DNA from: Streptomyces omiyaensis
GTDB lineage: Bacteria; Actinomycetota; Actinomycetes; Streptomycetales; Streptomycetaceae
Direction of reading: 5' to 3'
Length of the DNA stretch: 64,000 nucleotides
Assembly: GCF_014650895.1 (NCBI RefSeq)
Contig: NZ_BMVV01000013.1
Location: 63,097-127,096, forward strand
Shown: positions 18,397 to 25,973 of the stretch, piece after piece
How the letters are laid out: every line of letters starts with the position of its first letter
Numbering within the stretch: position 1 is the stretch's first letter
Notes under the pieces: generated by a model
Seen by the model: only the letters and a program-made list of their open reading frames with translations
The model's database searches: none
What the model was told of the DNA's origin: nothing
Made by a program: the position numbers and the translations under genes

Positions 18397-18506
18397 CCGC
18401 CGCCCGCGGCCCGCACGGGCCGGGTCCCGGTCCCCGCGCCCCGGCCCCCGTCCGTCCTCGGGGCCCCGTTCCCGCTCCGGTTCCGGTTCCGGCAGGAAGG
18501 CTTCCC

Positions 18507-19703
18507 GTGACGTCTCTCGCCCGTGCCCAGCGCTCGCTCGCCGACCCGTCCGTGCGGCACCCGCTCTGGCCGCCGCTCACCGCCGGGTGTCCGGTGACCT
18601 CCACCGAGGAGGTCGCGTACCCCCTGGAGGTGGAGTACGACTACGACGCGGTGCCGGCCGACCTGTTCGACGCGCCCGCCGCGCACGGGCTCGAACGGTG
18701 GGCGCCGTTGCTGCCCCCGCTGGCCGCGCCGGGACTCGGGGAGGGGAACACGCCGCTGGTGCGGCTGGCCGACGGGGTGTGGGCGAAGGACGAGTCGCGC
18801 AACCCGACGTGGAGCCACAAGGACCGTCTGAACCGGGTGGCGGTGAGCGCCGCCGCGGCCTCCGGCGCCCGGGGCGTCGTCGTCTCCTCCTCCGGCAACC
18901 ACGGCGCGGCGGCGGCCGCCTACGCGGCCCGCGCCGGGCTGCCGTGCGCCGTCTTCACCCCGCCGGACGCGCCGCCCGCCGTCGCCTCCCACCTGAGGGC
19001 CTACGGCGCGACCGTCCTCACCGTCCCGCACGCCGCCGTACGGCCGCTGATGCGGCGGATCGTCGACGAGCTCGGCTTCCAGTCCGTCAGCAGCGTCACC
19101 GACTCCGCGCACACCGGGCACCCCTTCGGTCCCGAGGGGTACAAGACGATCGCGTACGAGATCGCGCTCGCGCTCGGGCGGGCCCCCGCGGCCGTCCACG
19201 TGCCCACCGGATACGGGGAGTTGCTGTTCGGCGTCGCCAAGGGCTTCCAGGAGCTGGCGCGGCTGGGGGCGACCGGGTCCGTGCCCCGGATGTACGGCGT
19301 CGAGCCGGCGGCCGCGGGAGCGCTCACGGAGGCGCTGCGGTCCGGCCGCCCGGTCGCGCGCGTCCCGGTCGGCCCGACCGCCGCGTACGCCATCGACTGC
19401 GAGGTGAACAGCTACCGGGGGGTGCTGGCCGTCCGGCGCACCGGCGGCGGCGCGCGCACGGTGACGGAGGACCGGCTCGCGGCGGCGCGGTCCGAGCTGG
19501 CGGCCCAGGGCGTCTGGTGCGAGGTGTCGGCCGCGGCCGGGCTCGCCGGTCTTCGCGCGCACGGACCGGATCCGGCCGGCGAGGACGGGCCCGTGGTCTG
19601 CGTGGTCACCTCCAGCGGGTACAAGGACGTGGCCACGGGGAGCGAGGCCGTCGCGCCGATGGACGCGGACTGGGACGCCGTGCGCGCCCTGCTGGCGCGC
19701 TGA
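18507..19703 (+). CDS. PLP-dependent enzyme, threonine-synthase-like (fold type II)
   Basis: A 398-residue cytoplasmic enzyme from GTG 18507, with AGGAAGG 6 nt upstream. It has the fold type II layout: GEGNTPLVRLADGVWAKDESRNPTW then the Schiff-base Lys in SHKDRLN (about residue 110), the cofactor-binding SSSGNHGAAAAAYAARAG loop, and VHVPTGYGELLFGVAKGF in the position of the phosphate-binding glycine loop. The C-terminal VVCVVTSSGYKD resembles threonine synthase. Threonine synthase proper is usually followed by thrB, which is absent, so this may act on another beta- or gamma-substituted amino acid. A GNAT gene follows at 81 bp. Confidence 0.8.
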   Translation: MTSLARAQRSLADPSVRHPLWPPLTAGCPVTSTEEVAYPLEVEYDYDAVPADLFDAPAAHGLERWAPLLPPLAAPGLGEGNTPLVRLADGVWAKDESRNPTWSHKDRLNRVAVSAAAASGARGVVVSSSGNHGAAAAAYAARAGLPCAVFTPPDAPPAVASHLRAYGATVLTVPHAAVRPLMRRIVDELGFQSVSSVTDSAHTGHPFGPEGYKTIAYEIALALGRAPAAVHVPTGYGELLFGVAKGFQELARLGATGSVPRMYGVEPAAAGALTEALRSGRPVARVPVGPTAAYAIDCEVNSYRGVLAVRRTGGGARTVTEDRLAAARSELAAQGVWCEVSAAAGLAGLRAHGPDPAGEDGPVVCVVTSSGYKDVATGSEAVAPMDADWDAVRALLAR

Positions 19704-19783
19704 ACCCGCCCCTCCCCGCTCCGCCGTCCTCCGCGGCGCCTCACCCGCGGCCGGCCGGTGCGCCGGACTGCGATGATGGACGC

Positions 19784-20314
19784 ATGACCGTCACGCCGTC
19801 CCCCCGGCCGGCGCGGCCCGGCCGCGCCGGGGCGCCGCGCGGGGAGGCCCTCCGCACCGAGCGGCTGCTGCTGCGTCCCGTGCGCGGCGCGGACCTGTCC
19901 GCCGTGACCCGGCTCTGGACCGACCCGGAGGTGCGCCGCCACCTCGGGGGCCCGGTCGTCCCGTCGGTCGTCGCCATCCGGCAGCGGCGGATCGTGGGCG
20001 CGCCCGGCCGCCACGCCGTGGTGCGCGCCGAGGACGGCGTGCTGCTCGGCCTCGTCACCGTGGAGGCGGCCGGGCGGGGCGGCGAGACCGAGGTGTCGTA
20101 CCAGTTCCTGCCCGAGCACTGGGGGAACGGATACGCCCGCGAGGCGGTGGCCGCGGTCGTCGCCCGGGTCCTGGAGACGGTCCCGAGCGTCGTCGCCGTC
20201 ACCCAGGAGGCCAACGACCGCTCCCGCCGCCTCCTGGAGGCGGTCGGCCTGGAGCACGCCGGGTCCTTCGTGGAGTGGGACGCCCACCAGGTGCTGTACC
20301 GCCGCGGGACCTGA
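19784..20314 (+). CDS. GNAT-family N-acetyltransferase (RimJ/RimL type)
   Basis: A 176-residue protein. Typical blocks are LRTERLLLRPVRGADLSAVTRLW, the acetyl-CoA loop region YQFLPEHWGNGYAREAVAAVVA (the Q/R-x-x-G-x-G/A variant GNGYA) and TQEANDRSRRLLEAVGLEHAG. This is the ribosomal-protein/small-molecule acetyltransferase branch; the substrate is unknown. It is the second gene of a probable two-gene unit with the PLP enzyme. Confidence 0.85.
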   Translation: MTVTPSPRPARPGRAGAPRGEALRTERLLLRPVRGADLSAVTRLWTDPEVRRHLGGPVVPSVVAIRQRRIVGAPGRHAVVRAEDGVLLGLVTVEAAGRGGETEVSYQFLPEHWGNGYAREAVAAVVARVLETVPSVVAVTQEANDRSRRLLEAVGLEHAGSFVEWDAHQVLYRRGT

Positions 20315-20332
20315 AGCGGCCCGGCGCCGGGA

Positions 20333-20917
20333 TCAGGCCGTGCCGTCCTCCGCGAGGCGGTCCACCGCCCGCGCGACGCGGGCCGCCCGGGTCTTCGCCG
20401 TCCTGGCCTGCCAGAGGCCGAGGATCACCAGGTAGCGGTCCGTCCTCCCCAGCGCCCCGAAGGCCCTGGCCGCCGCGGGCCGGGCCGCGAGGGCCGCCGC
20501 CAGGTCGTCGGGGACCGTCGCGTCCTTCTGGGAGGGGTACGCGGACGCCCACCGTCCGTCCGCCCGCGCCGCCCGTACCTCCGCGAGCCCCGGCTCGCGC
20601 ATCCGGCCGTCCGCGAGCAGCCGCTCGACCTGGCGCACGTTCACCTGGGACCACAGGCTGCGCGGGCGGCGCGGGGTGATCTTCTGGAGGTACGAGCGCT
20701 CGTCGCGGGCCTTGCGCTTGCCGGTGATCCAGCCGTACGCCAGCGTCGAGTCGAGGATCTCGTCGGCCGTCGGCGAGGGCACCCCGGCGCCCTTGCGGCC
20801 CAGCAGCATCCAGATGCCCGGGGTGTCGCCGTGGTGCTCCGCGAGCCACGCCTCCAGCTCCTCGCCGCCGTCGAAGGCGAGGATCCCGAGCCCCTCGTCC
20901 GTACCGATCGTCTCCAT
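20333..20917 (-). CDS. YdeI/OmpD-associated family protein
   Basis: A 194-residue protein from ATG 20917 behind GGGGAAGGA. Motifs EELEAWLAEHHGDTPGIWMLLGRKGAG, YGWITGKRKARDERSYLQKITPRRPRSLWSQVN and a C-terminal helical region ending RVARAVDRLAED are those of the YdeI/bacteriocin-protection (Omp-associated) family. The biochemical role is not known for the family. It converges on the GNAT gene with 18 bp between stops. Confidence 0.8.
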   Translation of the reverse strand: METIGTDEGLGILAFDGGEELEAWLAEHHGDTPGIWMLLGRKGAGVPSPTADEILDSTLAYGWITGKRKARDERSYLQKITPRRPRSLWSQVNVRQVERLLADGRMREPGLAEVRAARADGRWASAYPSQKDATVPDDLAAALAARPAAARAFGALGRTDRYLVILGLWQARTAKTRAARVARAVDRLAEDGTA

Positions 20918-21062
20918 GCGTGCGTCCTTCCCCTCGTCCGTGCGCACGTGCCCGGCGTCCACCGGGCGGTCGGGACCAAGATAGGGACAGCCGCCGACCG
21001 GTCCCGACGGGAACGGGGAACGAACCGGACCGGGGCACCCGTGCCGAGGAGCTGTGTACCGC

Positions 21063-21974
21063 ATGTCCTTCCTGGTGATCGGCGAGTGCGTCGCCGACAT
21101 CGTCCGCGAACCCGGCGCCGCCGACGTCGTCCACCCCGGCGGCAGCCCCGCCAACGTGGCCTACGGCCTCGCCCGCCTCGGCCGGGAGACCACCCTGCTC
21201 ACCCAGCTCGCCGACGACCCCTCCGGGCGGCTGATCGCCGCTCACCTGGCCGGCGCCGGGGTGCGGGTGGCGGTCGGGGGCGTCCCGGCCCGCACCCCGT
21301 CGGCGGTCGTCTCCCTCGACGCGCGGGGCCGTGCCGCGTACGCCTTCGACATCGCCTGGACGCTGACCGCCGGGGAGCCGCCGGCGACGCCGGGCCCGGT
21401 CCGCCACGTGCACCTCGGCTCCGTCGCGGCCGTCACCGCGCCGGGCGCCGCCACCGTGCTCGCCCTGACCGGGCGGCTGCGGCCCGCGGCCACGGTCAGC
21501 TACGACCCGAACGTGCGCCCCGCGCTGATGGGGGACCGCGCGGAGGCCGTGGCCCGGGTCGAGCGGTGCGTGGCCCTCGCCGACCTGGTGAAGGCGAGCG
21601 ACGAGGACCTGGCCTGGCTCCACCCGGGGGAGCCCCCGGAGGAGGTGGCCGCGCGCTGGCTGGCCCTCGGCCCGGCCGTCGTCCTCGTCACCCGGGGCGG
21701 CGACGGCTCGCTCGCCGTGACCCGCGAGCACACGGTGGCGGCGGGTGCGCCGCCCGTCGCCGTCGTGGACACCGTCGGCGCGGGCGACTCCTTCATGTCG
21801 GCCGTGCTCGACGCGCTGGCCGGCCGGGACCGGGCCGGGCTCGCCGCGCTCGGCCCCGCCGCGCTCGCCGCGCTCCTGGTCAGGGCCGGCGCGGCGGCGT
21901 CCGTCACGGTCGCCCGGTCCGGCGCCCGGCCCCCGGACCGGGCGGAGCTGGAGGCCGCGCTCGCCGCCGGGTGA
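21063..21974 (+). CDS. PfkB-family carbohydrate kinase, fructokinase-like
   Basis: A 303-residue kinase. The N-terminal signature HPGGSPANVAYGLARLG binds sugar. The C-terminal DTVGAGDSFMSAVLDAL carries the catalytic Asp and the anion hole. SYDPNVRPALMG and LVTRGGDGSLAV are also typical. The resemblance is to fructokinases, but the sugar cannot be fixed from sequence. ATG 21063 is chosen; a GTG nine bases upstream is only 3 nt from the GAGGA site. The gene stands alone and converges with the AAA+ gene, 3 bp apart. Confidence 0.85.
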   Translation: MSFLVIGECVADIVREPGAADVVHPGGSPANVAYGLARLGRETTLLTQLADDPSGRLIAAHLAGAGVRVAVGGVPARTPSAVVSLDARGRAAYAFDIAWTLTAGEPPATPGPVRHVHLGSVAAVTAPGAATVLALTGRLRPAATVSYDPNVRPALMGDRAEAVARVERCVALADLVKASDEDLAWLHPGEPPEEVAARWLALGPAVVLVTRGGDGSLAVTREHTVAAGAPPVAVVDTVGAGDSFMSAVLDALAGRDRAGLAALGPAALAALLVRAGAAASVTVARSGARPPDRAELEAALAAG

Positions 21975-21977
21975 CGG

Positions 21978-23267
21978 TCACGTCCGGGCGTGGCTCGTGA
22001 TGTCCGCGGCGAACTGCTCGATCAGCTCCGGCGTCACCGTCGGGCGGGCGGCGGCGATCGCCGCCAGGTAGTCCGCGGTGCTCGCGCCCGGCGCGGGGGC
22101 GTCGGTGCCCCGGCCGCCCGGGGCGAGCAGGTCCCGCTCGAAGGAGGCCTGGGCGGCGACCCGGGCCGCGTGCTCGATGTCGGCGGGGGTGAACAGGTCG
22201 CTGGCGAGGACCAGTTCGTCGATGTCCACCTCGGGGCGGCCGTCCGTGTAGCGGGACCAGATCGCGGCCCGGGCGGCCTTGTCCGGCGTACCGATGGGGA
22301 TGAGGTAGTCGAAGCGGCCGGGCCGCAGGAAGGCCGGGTCGAGGGAGCGGACCGAGTTGGTCGCGCACACCAGGAGCCGCTCGTCGCGCTCCCGGAAACC
22401 CGGGATCAGCTTGAGGAGTTCGTTGGTGACGCCGTGCAGCCCGCCGGGCTGCGCGGGCTCGGAGCGGACCGGGGCGATCTCCTCGACCTCGTCGATGAAG
22501 ACCAGGACCCGGTCGAGCTCCGCGATCCTCGCGAAGGCGGTGCGCAGCGCCGCCGCGAGGTTGCCGCCGTCGGCCAGCCGCGACGGCAGGATCTCGACGA
22601 ACGGCCAGCCGAGCCGCGAGGCGACCGCGCGGGCGAAGGTGGTCTTCCCGGTGCCGGGCGGGCCGAAGAGGCAGATCGCGCGGGGCGGCCGGACGCCGTG
22701 CCGGGTCGCCCGCTCGGGCTCCGCGAGCGGCAGCACCACCCGCCGTTCGATGAGGTCCTTCTCCCGCTCCATGCCGGCGACCTTGGCCCACAGGTCGCCC
22801 GGGAGCAGCCGTCCGCCGAGGTCTTCGAGGAGGCCGGCGGCGGGACCGTGCAGCGGCTCGGTCTTCTCGAAATAGGCGACCGCGGGCTGGCGGGTGTAGC
22901 CGGCGTTCAGGAGCCCCTCGCCGAGCAGCTCCTCCTCGGGCAGGACGTACGCGATCCGCCCGACCCGGGCGGCGACGAGCTTGCGCTCCAGCTCCACGAG
23001 GAGGGCGCTGGCCAGGCCCCGGCCGCGCCAGGCGGAGGCGATCGCGACCCGCATCACCCAGGCGCGCTCGCCGGAGACGCAGGCGAGCGCCGCCCCGATG
23101 GGCACGCCCTGGTGGACGGCGACGACGGCCGGCTGGCGGGAGGTGAGGGCGCCGATGCACTCGGCGAGCGAGAAGACGGACTCCTGGCCGAGCTCGGCCG
23201 TGGTGTCGATCAGATGGACGACGGCGGCGAGATCGTTCTCGCGGTAGTCGTGGATGTGCCAGTTCAC
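21978..23267 (-). CDS. GNAT-AAA+ ATPase fusion protein
   Basis: A 429-residue protein from GTG 23267. Residues 1-150 form a GNAT acetyltransferase-like domain (VNWHIHDYRENDLAAVVHLID, MRVAIASAWRGRGLASALLVELE, with the R-G-x-G-L-A acetyl-CoA loop). Residues 190-429 are a classical AAA+ ATPase with Walker A FGPPGTGKTTFA, Walker B LVFIDEVEE, sensor 1 CATNSV and the arginine-finger region DPAFLRPGRFD. The AAA+ part is of the FtsH/Cdc48-like remodelling type. The fusion suggests an acetyltransferase whose substrate is unfolded or delivered by the ATPase, or a sensor domain; both are inference. An in-frame ATG at 23303 is a possible alternative start. Confidence 0.85.
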   Translation of the reverse strand: MNWHIHDYRENDLAAVVHLIDTTAELGQESVFSLAECIGALTSRQPAVVAVHQGVPIGAALACVSGERAWVMRVAIASAWRGRGLASALLVELERKLVAARVGRIAYVLPEEELLGEGLLNAGYTRQPAVAYFEKTEPLHGPAAGLLEDLGGRLLPGDLWAKVAGMEREKDLIERRVVLPLAEPERATRHGVRPPRAICLFGPPGTGKTTFARAVASRLGWPFVEILPSRLADGGNLAAALRTAFARIAELDRVLVFIDEVEEIAPVRSEPAQPGGLHGVTNELLKLIPGFRERDERLLVCATNSVRSLDPAFLRPGRFDYLIPIGTPDKAARAAIWSRYTDGRPEVDIDELVLASDLFTPADIEHAARVAAQASFERDLLAPGGRGTDAPAPGASTADYLAAIAAARPTVTPELIEQFAADITSHART

Positions 23268-23433
23268 CGGTGGTACCGCCCCTCGTGCGCATGCCGTCGG
23301 CATGCCCTGTGCGTGCCGTGTGGCTCGTTGCGGCGAGGCTAGGCGGGGGCGGCGGGACCGGGCCTGCGCCATCCTGCACAAGGCGGCGCGGCGAAACGCG
23401 CCGCTTCGTCACTGGGCGCGGCGGCGCGTGCGC

Positions 23434-23469
23434 GTGCGGCGGCGGTCCCGGAGGGGGCCGCCGCCGCAC
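23434..23469 (-). terminator. terminator of the SPW-repeat gene
   Basis: A perfect 12-bp stem (GTGCGGCGGCGG / CCGCCGCCGCAC) with a 12-nt loop lies 19 bp past the SPW gene stop, and before the start of the AAA+ gene on the same strand. Confidence 0.7.
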
Positions 23470-23487
23470 GGGACGGGGGACGGGGCC

Positions 23488-23925
23488 TCACGTCCTGCGC
23501 TTGCTCATCAGCAGTCCGCCCGCGGTGAGGGCGAACAGGCAGACGCACGCGCCGGCGATGACGTTGCTGAGCACCATGCCGGTGTCGGGGCTCCGGGTGA
23601 CGACCCAGGGGGCGACGATCGTCCAGGCGCCGAGCAGCAGGACCACGAAGTTCAGGTCCTGGGCGCGCTCGGGGGCCATCGACATGCACAGGCCGAGGAC
23701 CGCGAGCGCGATCCCGACGACCAGGTTGGTGATGGCCAGCTCCGGCCTGGCGGCCGCGAAGTGGACCGTGTACGCGGAGACCGCGATCCAGACGCCGGCG
23801 AGGATGACGAGCTCCTCGACGGCCGCCACTCCTCTGGTCTGCATGATCTGCGCGTAGCGCGCGCGCATCTCCGTCGCGTCCGGGTGTCCCGCGATGTCAC
23901 CGGGACGGTGAGAGACGTCGGCCAT
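23488..23925 (-). CDS. SPW-repeat membrane protein
   Basis: A 144-residue integral membrane protein from ATG 23925 behind AAGGAGG. Two SPW-type repeats are visible (ILAGVWIAVSAY...NLVVGIALAVLG and LLLGAWTIVAPWV...NVIAGACVCLFA), giving four membrane helices. The N-terminal 35 residues are soluble. Small SPW proteins are common in actinomycetes and of unknown function. It is divergent from the cupin gene, sharing about 180 bp that includes an AT-rich patch near 24000-24015. Confidence 0.85.
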   Translation of the reverse strand: MADVSHRPGDIAGHPDATEMRARYAQIMQTRGVAAVEELVILAGVWIAVSAYTVHFAAARPELAITNLVVGIALAVLGLCMSMAPERAQDLNFVVLLLGAWTIVAPWVVTRSPDTGMVLSNVIAGACVCLFALTAGGLLMSKRRT

Positions 23926-24104
23926 GTGACTCGCCTCCTTGCTGGCGTACTGGCTGTCGGACCGCGCTCGCGGCACGAGTGCCGCAGTCCCATTGTGCTC
24001 TTATATGTTCCTTATGTGAAGCGGGAACAGGAGCGGCCGACCGGTGCGGCGTACGCTGGGAGAGGACTCGGGGCACCCGCTCTCACCGCCGGGAGGCGGA
24101 GGCG

Positions 24105-24473
24105 ATGACCGGCATCGTACGGAGAAGTTTCGACTCAGCGGACGAGACCCGTCCCTTCGAGGACGGCAAGGGCAGGCTCGATCTGCTCACCACCGACCAC
24201 GGCGCCGTCGGGCGCGCCGTGTTCGAGCCCGGCTGGCGGTGGTCCCAGCACGTGAGACCGATCGCCGGGACGGACAGCTGCCAGGCGTCGCACGTGGGGT
24301 ACGTGGTCAGCGGCCGGATGCACGTGGTCATGGACGACGGCCAGGAGGACGACTTCGGTGCCGGTGACTTCATGCAGGTCACCCCCGGGCACGACGCCTG
24401 GGTCGTCGGCGACGAACCCTGCGTGGCCCTCGACTGGGTCGGCTTCGGCGACTACGCCAAGTCCTCCGCCTGA
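24105..24473 (+). CDS. small cupin-domain protein
   Basis: A 122-residue cytoplasmic protein behind GGAGGCGGAGG. It has the cupin motif 1 and 2 pattern: WSQHVRPIAGTDSCQASHVGYVVSGRMHVVMDDG and GAGDFMQVTPGHDAWVVGDEP. Two His residues in each block could bind a metal. The ligand or reaction is unknown. Its transcript meets that of the TauD gene at a strong hairpin (24505-24540). Confidence 0.8.
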   Translation: MTGIVRRSFDSADETRPFEDGKGRLDLLTTDHGAVGRAVFEPGWRWSQHVRPIAGTDSCQASHVGYVVSGRMHVVMDDGQEDDFGAGDFMQVTPGHDAWVVGDEPCVALDWVGFGDYAKSSA

Positions 24474-24504
24474 CGGGTCCTCGACTCCTGGCGGAGGTGC
24501 GTGC

Positions 24505-24540
24505 GGAGGGCGGGGCGGCGCGGTGGCCGCCCCGCCCTCC
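24505..24540. terminator. bidirectional terminator, cupin / TauD genes
   Basis: A perfect 15-bp stem, GGAGGGCGGGGCGGC with its complement, and a 6-nt loop lie between two convergent stops. Confidence 0.75.
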
Positions 24541-24547
24541 GGGCGGC

Positions 24548-25492
24548 TCAGGCGGCCGGCTCGGCGGTGGAGGCGCCGGAGGCGATCCCGAAGGCCGGGT
24601 CCGGGACCGAGGAGGGCTCCAGGAGCCGGGACGGCTGCCCGTCGACGCCCAGCGGTACGTCCCCGTCGATGGTGACCCGGCGGAGCTTGCGGACGTGGTC
24701 GTCGGAGTCGTCCACGCCGTAGTGCTGGGTGGCGCGGTTGTCCCAGATCGCCACGTCGCCGGTCTGCCACTGCCAGCGGACCGTGTTCTCCGGGCGCTCC
24801 ACGTGGGCCTGGAACAGCGCGACCAGGGCGCGGGAGTCGGCGCCGGTCAGCCCGCTGATCCGCTGCACGAAGTTGCCGAGGAGCAGGGTGCGTTCGCCGG
24901 TCTCCGGGTGGACGCGCACGACCGGGTGCTCGGTGAGGAACTTCGTCGACGCGAAGACGTCCCGGAAGCGGGCGAGCTGCTCCGGCACCGCGTCGGGGCG
25001 CAGCGCCGCGTAGTCGTACGCGTTGGAGTGGACGGCCCGCAGGCCGTCGGCGAGCTGCCGCAGCGGCTCGGGCAGGTTCTCGTACGCGGTGGCGGTGTTG
25101 GCCCACAGGGTGTTGCCGCCGTACGGCGGGACGACCACGGCCCGCAGGACGGAGAAGGCCGGGTAGGCGGGGACGAAGGTGACGTCGGTGTGCCACTGGT
25201 TGGCGCGGCCGCCGTAGTCGGAGTCGATCGGGAAGGAGTAGCGCCCGTCGGCGGACGGCACGGTGGGGTGCGCGACCGGGGTGCCGAGGAGCCGGCCGAA
25301 GGCCTCGTGGGCGTCCTCGTCGAGGTGGTCCTGGCCGCGGAAGAAGACGACCTTGTGGGCCAGGAGCGCGGCACGGATCCCGGCGACGGTCTCCGGGGCG
25401 AGGTCGCCGCCGAGGCGGACGCCGGAGAGGACGGCGCCGAGACGGCCGCCGAGCTTCTGCACGGTGAGGGAGGTGGTGGTCGCGGTCGACAT
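24548..25492 (-). CDS. TauD/TfdA-family Fe(II)/2-oxoglutarate dioxygenase
   Basis: A 314-residue enzyme from ATG 25492 (AAAGGA 7 nt upstream). The iron site is His-x-Asp in ANQWHTDVTFVP and the distal His in RATQHYGVDDS; the 2-oxoglutarate-binding Arg lies in VRKLRRVTIDG. The N-terminus (LTVQKLGGRLGAVLSGVRLGG) is typical of the taurine dioxygenase/alkylsulfatase (AtsK) branch, which oxidatively splits sulfonates or sulfate esters to release sulfite or sulfate. The context supports this: it is divergent from a ROK regulator whose other neighbour is a cysteine-type leader followed by a transporter-FGE-sulfatase operon. Whether the substrate is a sulfonate or a sulfate ester is open. A hairpin sits just before its ribosome site (25504-25528). 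Confidence 0.85.
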   Translation of the reverse strand: MSTATTTSLTVQKLGGRLGAVLSGVRLGGDLAPETVAGIRAALLAHKVVFFRGQDHLDEDAHEAFGRLLGTPVAHPTVPSADGRYSFPIDSDYGGRANQWHTDVTFVPAYPAFSVLRAVVVPPYGGNTLWANTATAYENLPEPLRQLADGLRAVHSNAYDYAALRPDAVPEQLARFRDVFASTKFLTEHPVVRVHPETGERTLLLGNFVQRISGLTGADSRALVALFQAHVERPENTVRWQWQTGDVAIWDNRATQHYGVDDSDDHVRKLRRVTIDGDVPLGVDGQPSRLLEPSSVPDPAFGIASGASTAEPAA

Positions 25493-25503
25493 GGGGTGTT
25501 CCT

Positions 25504-25528
25504 TTCGGGCGGAGGGAGGTCCGCCGAA
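25504..25528 (-). promoter_or_regulatory. hairpin adjoining the TauD ribosome site
   Basis: In the minus-strand reading TTCGGCGGA-cctccc-TCCGCCCGAA forms a 9-bp stem with one bulge, and its right arm touches the AAAGGA ribosome site. It could hinder translation or act as part of an attenuator downstream of the candidate small ORF at 25698-25739. Confidence 0.4.
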
Positions 25529-25697
25529 GTCCCGGAGGGAATTAATCTCGGAGCGGAAGTAATGACGGTGCGCGGAGGCCCGGCAACGGGAGGCGACGCC
25601 GGCGGCGGCCGGAGGCGGGACCGTACGGGGCGGGGACGCGGCGGGGACCGGCAGGGGCTCGCGGCGCGGCGCGCCGGCCCCGGGAGGGTCGCGAGGG

Positions 25698-25739
25698 TCA
25701 GGCGCCGGTGACGGCCGGACAGGAGGTGGTCGCGAACAT
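25698..25739 (-). CDS. candidate leaderless 13-residue uORF upstream of the TauD gene
   Basis: ATG at 25739 opens a 13-codon frame, MFATTSCPAVTGA, ending in TGA. The ATG lies 7 nt past a CAGTCT -10 element that is spaced 18 bp from TTGACG, so transcription could begin at the start codon itself. It contains one Cys codon. The geometry matches that of the leader on the other side of the ROK gene, but the peptide has no resemblance to the known HVDLCR leaders. This is a suggestion only. Confidence 0.35.
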   Translation of the reverse strand: MFATTSCPAVTGA

Positions 25740-25746
25740 GTCCAGG

Positions 25747-25776
25747 AGACTGGCAACGCCCCGGGGACCGCGTCAA
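25747..25776 (-). promoter_or_regulatory. candidate promoter of the TauD transcript
   Basis: On the minus strand TTGACG (25776-25771), an 18-bp spacer and CAGTCT (25752-25747) make a housekeeping-sigma type promoter. The TauD ATG is about 255 bp downstream. An alternative AT-rich patch (ATTACT, GATTAAT at 25538-25562) closer to the gene could hold another promoter. Confidence 0.5.
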
Positions 25777-25973
25777 GCACAGGCCCGCTGCCCCGGCCGG
25801 GCCCCGCAGTGGTTGAATCGGCGCCTCACCGGTCCGCGCTCCTGTCCCAGGAAACGCCGCTGACCTGGCACTTCACCTCCGGAAGCGGAGGCGCGCGGGG
25901 GATCGCCGGCGGGCTGCCGGGACCCGCGCGCCGGCCTCCGGGGAATTCACGTCCCCGCAACAGAGAGGCAGAG

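Noticed and set aside
24548..25492. Calling the TauD-type gene a taurine dioxygenase outright
   Set aside because: The family also covers alkylsulfatases, 2,4-D dioxygenases and biosynthetic hydroxylases. The sulfur context supports but does not prove a sulfonate or sulfate-ester substrate.
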